Source of the DNA: an uncultured Synechococcus sp.
GTDB taxonomy: Bacteria; Cyanobacteriota; Cyanobacteriia; Phormidesmidales; Phormidesmidaceae
Reading direction: 5' to 3'
NCBI GenBank assembly: GCA_937911865.1
Contig: CALDSK010000247.1
Coordinates: 1 to 45,208 of the forward strand
Length of the DNA: 45,208 nucleotides
In this document: in pieces, positions 40,904 through 45,208 of the stretch
Numbering within the stretch: the first letter of the stretch is position 1
How the letters are laid out: the number at the start of each line of letters is the position of its first letter
The notes under the pieces: model-generated
Seen by the model: the letters and a program-made list of their open reading frames with translations, nothing else
Databases searched by the model: none
Told to the model about the DNA's origin: nothing
Made by a program: the position numbers and the translations under genes

Positions 40904-42640
40904 ATGTCGGCAGAGCTGGGATTTACAGTTGACTTAATGACGGTGCTAGGAGCCGCAGCCGTAGGCGGATACACTGTCAGCCGTCTGGGCCAGCCTGTGC
41001 TGTTGGGCTATTTAGGCAGCGGCCTTATCATTGGGCCCTTAGGTCTAAAACTTATTAACGACATCGGCAATATTCAAGAATTAGCCGAGATTGGTGTAGC
41101 CTTTTTACTTTTTGCTCTCGGCGTACAGTTTTCATTAGAAGAGCTCAACCGTGTTCGCAGCGTTGCCTTAAAAGGGAGCCTGCTACAAATTGGCCTTACC
41201 GCCGGCCTAGTCGCGGCCCTAGCGGGCCTTTTTGGCTGGGTCGGTAACTTACCTCAAGGCATATTTTGGGGCGCACTCCTCTCTCTATCTTCCACGGCGG
41301 TCGTGCTCAAAACTCTCACCGAGCGCGGCGAAATCAACACGCGCTACGGCCAGATCATGCTAGCTATCTTGATCATGCAAGACTTGGCCCTAGGGTTAAT
41401 GCTAGCTATCGTGCCAGCCATTGACCCCACAGAGGCAAGCGCCAATCCGCTCTGGTGGGTGCTAGGGCTGGTGCTAGTCAAAGTCACAGGCTTTTTAGTC
41501 GGCGCAATTGTAGCGGGTCGCTGGATCATACCGGTCATTATTCGTCAGATAGCGCTCACAGAGAGCAGCGAGCTTTTTTTACTCACGCTGATTGCCCTGT
41601 GCTTAGGCGTTGCCCTGATTACAGCCCAGCTAGGGCTCTCCATTGAAATCGGCGCTTTTGTTGCGGGCTTAATGATTGCCGAAATTGACTATGCCGACCA
41701 GGCCTTAGCCAAAGTACTACCGCTGCGTGATACCTTTGCCAGCCTGTTTTTCGTCTCGATTGGCATGTTAATCGATCCTGGCGTACTGATTGATAACTTC
41801 GGGGCTATTTTAGGCATGGTGAGTCTGGTGATGCTAGGCAAGGCACTGATCGTTTTTCCGATTGTGCTGCTGTTTGGCTACTCGCTCAAAACAGCCGTGC
41901 TCACCGGCTGTGGTATCAATCAGATTGGTGAATTCTCTTTTGTCCTCGCAGTTGTTGGGCTAGAAAGCAATTTAATCTCACAGGAGGCCTATTTACTGCT
42001 GCTGGGCACAACCGCTATCACACTAGTGCTCACACCGTTTTCTTTCGGCCTAGCACCTGCCTTCTACGATTGGATTTGTAAACAGCCTCAGCTATACAAG
42101 CTGCTGAGTAAGTTAGAGATCGCTCAACCGGCAGTCGGGCACGATGGCATCACGGATCATGTCGTTGTAGCAGGCTACGGCCGGGTCGGGCATGTCATCG
42201 TTAATTTACTGCGGCAGACCGGATTTCCGGTGCTGGTGTTAGAAAATAGCGAGGCCGCTGTACAGGCGCTGCGACGCGAAAAAATTCCATTTGTCATGGG
42301 GGATGCGGACTCGGAGCTGATTTTGGCTAAGGCATCGTTAAATAAGGCCAAGGCGCTGGTAATTGCACTGCCTGACCCGGCCAGTACTCGGCTGCTGTTA
42401 AAGCGATCGCGCGCCATCGCCCCTCACCTCGACATCATTGCCAGAGCCCACACCACCCAAGAGCTAGACCAGCTAGGTCAGCTAGGTGCTCAAGAAGTCG
42501 TTCAACCTGAATTTGAAGCAGCCTTAGCGCTTAGCACCCATTTACTTGCGACCCTTGGCGCAATTGACGACAATCTTGAGAGCACAATGAATAAAATTCG
42601 AATGGACCACTACCGCAGCGTTCGTCGAAATGTTGTGTAG
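40904..42640 (+). CDS. CPA2 cation/proton antiporter with TrkA-N domain (KefB-like)
   Basis: The 578-residue protein has about 12 membrane helices (residues 5-390) with CPA2 motifs (LGYLGSGLIIGPLG; LSSTAVVLKTLTERGE; IEIGAFVAGLMIAE; GINQIGEFSFVLA). A cytoplasmic Rossmann TrkA-N domain follows (about 412-530, VVVAGYGRVGHVIVNLL) that binds NAD(H) or nucleotides to gate transport. It exports K+ or Na+ in exchange for protons. The usual C-terminal TrkA-C domain is missing or very short. AAGGAGA lies farther than normal (about 18 nt) before the ATG. DenD-like gene follows after 39 nt. Confidence 0.92.
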   Translation: MSAELGFTVDLMTVLGAAAVGGYTVSRLGQPVLLGYLGSGLIIGPLGLKLINDIGNIQELAEIGVAFLLFALGVQFSLEELNRVRSVALKGSLLQIGLTAGLVAALAGLFGWVGNLPQGIFWGALLSLSSTAVVLKTLTERGEINTRYGQIMLAILIMQDLALGLMLAIVPAIDPTEASANPLWWVLGLVLVKVTGFLVGAIVAGRWIIPVIIRQIALTESSELFLLTLIALCLGVALITAQLGLSIEIGAFVAGLMIAEIDYADQALAKVLPLRDTFASLFFVSIGMLIDPGVLIDNFGAILGMVSLVMLGKALIVFPIVLLFGYSLKTAVLTGCGINQIGEFSFVLAVVGLESNLISQEAYLLLLGTTAITLVLTPFSFGLAPAFYDWICKQPQLYKLLSKLEIAQPAVGHDGITDHVVVAGYGRVGHVIVNLLRQTGFPVLVLENSEAAVQALRREKIPFVMGDADSELILAKASLNKAKALVIALPDPASTRLLLKRSRAIAPHLDIIARAHTTQELDQLGQLGAQEVVQPEFEAALALSTHLLATLGAIDDNLESTMNKIRMDHYRSVRRNVV

Positions 42641-42679
42641 GCCTTCGATTAGGCCTCTAAAGTCCTCTAATTTTTTACT

Positions 42680-43633
42680 ATGCACATCCTCATTACAGGC
42701 GGTGCTGGCTTTCTAGGTCAGCGTCTGGCAAAACACCTGCTTCAAGACCCAAATCTCAAGCGGCTGACCCTGGCTGATATTGTGCTGCCACCCAACCCAA
42801 CCGACGACACTAGGGTTCAATCGCACCAAACAGACCTCACCAACGCCGCAGCCACTAACGCACTCGTCTCCTCAGATATCACCGCAATTTTCCACCTGGC
42901 AGCCGTCGTCAGCGGCCAAGCCGAAGCCAACTTCGATCTGGGCATGGCCGTCAACTGCGACGGCACCCGCCACCTGATAGAAGCCGTACGGCATCAGGCA
43001 CCAGGCGCAAAATTCGTATTCGCCAGCTCCTTAGCAGTCTATGGCGGCGAGCTGCCAGCCGTTATCACATCAGAAACTGTTCTGCGCCCCCAGTCGTCCT
43101 ACGGCACCCAGAAGGCCATTTCTGAACTATGGGTCAACGACTACACCCGCAAGGGCTTCATTGATGGCCGAGTGCTGCGGCTGCCGACAGTATGCGTCCG
43201 ACCTGGCAAACCCAACGCCGCTGCGTCTTCGTTTGCCAGCAGTATCATTCGCGAGCCGCTGCAAGGTCAGCCCGCTATCTGTCCGGTCGATCTCAACCTG
43301 GCTCTGTGGCTCTCCAGCCCGACCTCAGTCGTCACCAACTTAGCTCACAGCCTGAGCGTGCCTGCCGAGAAATTTTCCGATACCAGGTCGCTCAATCTAC
43401 CGGGCATCACTATCACCGTTCAAAGTATGATCGCCGCCTTGTCAGAAGTCGCCGGACCCGATATTACCAGTCATATCACCTACGAGCGTGACGATGCGAT
43501 TTCTAAAATTGTCGCCAGCTGGCCGAGCCAGTTTGAAGTTAACCAAGCAACAGCGCTCGGATTTGTAGGCGATCGCAATTTTCAAGACATCGTTCGCGCT
43601 TTCATCACAGAACAAAACCTGAACCGGGCATAG
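42680..43633 (+). CDS. denD: NAD-dependent epimerase/dehydratase-family SDR, D-erythronate dehydrogenase-like
   Basis: The 317-residue protein is an extended SDR: NAD site TGGAGFLG (6-13), Asp52 region, Ser116/117 (FASSLAVYGG) and Tyr141-x3-Lys145 (SSYGTQKA). The phrases FHLAAVVSGQAEANFDLGMAVN and LRLPTVCVRPGKPNAAASSF are typical of DenD, which oxidises D-erythronate to 2-oxo-D-erythronate. The partner genes of the four-carbon acid pathway are not adjacent, so the substrate is inferred by resemblance. A strong terminator follows. Confidence 0.86.
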   Translation: MHILITGGAGFLGQRLAKHLLQDPNLKRLTLADIVLPPNPTDDTRVQSHQTDLTNAAATNALVSSDITAIFHLAAVVSGQAEANFDLGMAVNCDGTRHLIEAVRHQAPGAKFVFASSLAVYGGELPAVITSETVLRPQSSYGTQKAISELWVNDYTRKGFIDGRVLRLPTVCVRPGKPNAAASSFASSIIREPLQGQPAICPVDLNLALWLSSPTSVVTNLAHSLSVPAEKFSDTRSLNLPGITITVQSMIAALSEVAGPDITSHITYERDDAISKIVASWPSQFEVNQATALGFVGDRNFQDIVRAFITEQNLNRA

Positions 43634-43688
43634 CTACATGCAACCATATTCAATGCAAACAAATTCAAACATATCGTCTTGAAAACCC

Positions 43689-43732
43689 AAAAGGTCGTAT
43701 TCTGAGTAATTGCTTAGAATATGACCTTTTTT
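43689..43732 (+). terminator. Rho-independent terminator after the denD-like gene
   Basis: An 18-bp stem, 43689-43706 with 43713-43730, has loop TAATTG, two G-U wobbles and a T6 run to 43732. The A-run on the left arm would also work for transcription from the right. Confidence 0.9.
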
Positions 43733-43834
43733 CCAATCAACCGCTATCGTGGACTATAGGGACTTATCAGTAATGACATCACAACAAGCTGATGGATTCC
43801 TTTAGGAAGTTGGCCATCTTACTTGAGGTTCAGT

Positions 43835-44680
43835 ATGTTTAAGCCCGTGCTTCAGGCTGTTCAGATGTTTATCAAAGGTGCTACTGGCAAAGACCGCCAG
43901 GCCAAACAGCACCTTTCAGAACATCTGCTCACCCTCCAAGTGGCTTACGACCAGCTTCAGCAACAGCACGATAGCTTACAACAGCAGCATAGCCACTTAC
44001 AGCAACAGTATGACCGGTTGCAACAGAGCAAAGGTGAATTGAGCGATCGCCTGAAGCGAAACAAACTAGACCTCGATGAGTTTATCGACGTTGCAGATAC
44101 AGATGCTAAAGCGCTGTCATTAGAAATTGAAGACTTGCAGCAGCGCTTACATAAGAGCGAAAGTGAAAAAGAATTACTCCAAGATGACAACGGTGTACTT
44201 ATTGGCAAAGTTGCCTTTCTAAAAAATAAATTAGGCCTTAGCGCTTATCAGGATGCAACAGATAGCGATCCGGCCCCACTGGCTGACAGAGAAAAGCAGC
44301 CGCTCAATATCTCTACAGAACCCGACCTCGCTGAGCCTGTTGACCTTTCAAACATTTCTTTAGCCCTCATCGGTGGCCACGAGACAACCTATCGCGAGGT
44401 CGAGAAAGCATTAAAACAATACGGACTAAAGCGCTGTGTACATGTGCCACCTCACAGCGTGGCTAGCAGCGATCGCAGTCGAATAAAAGACAAAATCAGC
44501 AACTGCGATCTGATCATCACCATTACCAGCTACGTCGATCATTCAGTCTCTGGATGCGTCAAAAGCTTAAAAGATGCTCAGATGCTAGCCGGTGAATGCA
44601 TCCGAGTCAGCTGCCATGGGAAAAGCGGCCTAGTTAGAGAAGTACTTCACTACTTCAGCGGGACCTTGCAGTCTTCGTAA
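43835..44680 (+). CDS. Coiled-coil protein with C-terminal DUF2325 domain
   Basis: The 281-residue protein starts at ATG 43835, with TTGAGG about 7 nt upstream. Residues 30-135 form a long coiled coil that begins with near-perfect heptads (LQQQHDS, LQQQHSH, LQQQYDR) rich in Gln and His. The C-terminal 100 residues match DUF2325 (ISLALIGGHETTYREVEKAL ... CDLIITITSYVDHSVSGCVK). DUF2325 proteins are of unknown biochemical role. No signal peptide or membrane helix. It stands alone behind a terminator. Confidence 0.82.
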   Translation: MFKPVLQAVQMFIKGATGKDRQAKQHLSEHLLTLQVAYDQLQQQHDSLQQQHSHLQQQYDRLQQSKGELSDRLKRNKLDLDEFIDVADTDAKALSLEIEDLQQRLHKSESEKELLQDDNGVLIGKVAFLKNKLGLSAYQDATDSDPAPLADREKQPLNISTEPDLAEPVDLSNISLALIGGHETTYREVEKALKQYGLKRCVHVPPHSVASSDRSRIKDKISNCDLIITITSYVDHSVSGCVKSLKDAQMLAGECIRVSCHGKSGLVREVLHYFSGTLQSS

Positions 44681-44682
44681 CA

Positions 44683-44739
44683 CAGTCTTTATGGCCCAGT
44701 CTTTATGGCCCAGTCTTTATGGCCCAGTCTTTATGGGCC
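44683..44739 (+). repeat. 14-bp tandem repeat, four copies
   Basis: CAGTCTTTATGGCC is repeated at 44683, 44697, 44711 and 44725 (last copy with one extra G), starting right after the DUF2325 stop. A decayed fifth copy (AATCTTTGTAGC) follows. Confidence 0.92.
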
Positions 44740-44822
44740 AATCTTTGTAGCTTCCGTAACACTACCCACAGGTTGCATCCACCGCGTTAAGCTAAGAGCG
44801 CAGAATTTGAGGATGTATAAAA

Positions 44823-45122
44823 ATGTACAAACCCTTCGCCCATCATCGTTGGATTAGTTCCACCGTGCCGGTCGTTTCTGCGCTACTCGTCTCAGTAGCA
44901 ACCTTTAGCTGCACTCAGGTCGAAACCGCCGAAGCCACCACCGACTTTGAGGCAACCGCTACAACCACCTACACCTGGCAAGTCGAATACAACCCCCGCA
45001 ATGTCAATCACGATCGCCCCAACGATCGGCGACTCGAAAGATTTGAATCCACCTCTGTCACCAGCCGTAACGGCATTCGCCCAGAAGCAGAAGGATCTGG
45101 GCCAGACAGCAGTGGGCACTAA
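44823..45122 (+). CDS. Small exported protein, unknown function
   Basis: The 99-residue protein has a signal-peptide-like start (HHRWISSTVPVVSALLVSVA) followed by TFSCTQ, a poor lipobox, so it may be a lipoprotein or be secreted. The mature part is Thr-rich and then charged and polar, with no known domain. GAGG lies about 10 nt before the ATG. The base sequence after the stop is purine-rich (A11 run near 45157-45167). Confidence 0.6.
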   Translation: MYKPFAHHRWISSTVPVVSALLVSVATFSCTQVETAEATTDFEATATTTYTWQVEYNPRNVNHDRPNDRRLERFESTSVTSRNGIRPEAEGSGPDSSGH

Positions 45123-45208
45123 AGTGCGAGACAGGGGGCAAAGGAGACAGAAGCGAAAAAAAAAAAGAAGACAGAACGAACGATAAACTGAACACGGCAA
45201 TCGATCAT

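Noticed and set aside
1..45208. CRISPR array, prophage or insertion sequence
   Set aside because: No regularly spaced repeat-spacer pattern, no transposase, integrase or phage structural genes; the tandem repeats seen are short and contiguous.

Overview
The window looks like cyanobacterial chromosome. The HIP1 octamer GCGATCGC recurs through most genes. The window also carries a phycobilisome linker of the CpcL type, a phytochrome/cyanobacteriochrome-like sensor kinase, a cyanobacterial two-partner-secretion haemagglutinin, AAA_35-type and DUF4278 proteins, and a complete ebo cluster. Base composition is moderate and genes are closely packed on both strands. No rRNA, tRNA, CRISPR array, insertion sequence or prophage was recognised.

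Left part (1-13673): the end of a Dpp/Opp-type permease; a pair of membrane proteins of unknown function; a GlcF-like iron-sulfur protein; a LysR regulator divergent from an aldo/keto reductase; an SDR resembling 3-ketodihydrosphingosine reductase that is cut by an in-frame stop; a secreted SRPBCC protein; a free-standing polyketide ketosynthase that has lost its acyltransferase; an SMP-30-like lactonase; a peptidoglycan-binding/WD40 fusion; and a homocysteine S-methyltransferase-like enzyme.

Middle part (13674-28319): a Cache-HAMP sensor with a phospho-accepting domain but no ATPase domain; an AT-rich serine protease; a 38-residue DUF4278-like gene; an oxylipin-type unit of lipoxygenase, atypical cytochrome P450 and a small unknown protein; a large haemagglutinin-type exoprotein whose end overlaps a convergent DHFR/RibD-like gene; and a SulP-family transporter without its STAS domain. 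Four copies of one ungapped 33-nt element (CTTCCC, 7 nt, TCTCGATT, 6 nt, TANNNT) lie in the intergenic regions here. Each points at a gene and ends in a -10-like hexamer, which suggests an undescribed promoter class or regulon.

Right part (28380-45208): a response-regulator/GAF/histidine-kinase protein with a bilin-type Cys-His motif sits next to cpcL, which encodes the membrane-anchored rod linker of the photosystem I antenna. Then come eboA-eboF in order on the plus strand. These are known to act in moving a scytonemin precursor to the periplasm in Nostoc, but no scytonemin genes are visible here. The window closes with a lipoprotein rhodanese, a stand-alone AAA_35-type ATPase, a CPA2 cation/proton antiporter, a D-erythronate dehydrogenase-like SDR, a coiled-coil DUF2325 protein and a small exported protein.

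A recurring oddity is short imperfect tandem duplication at gene ends. It appears at start codons, in C-terminal tails and just after stop codons in about ten places.
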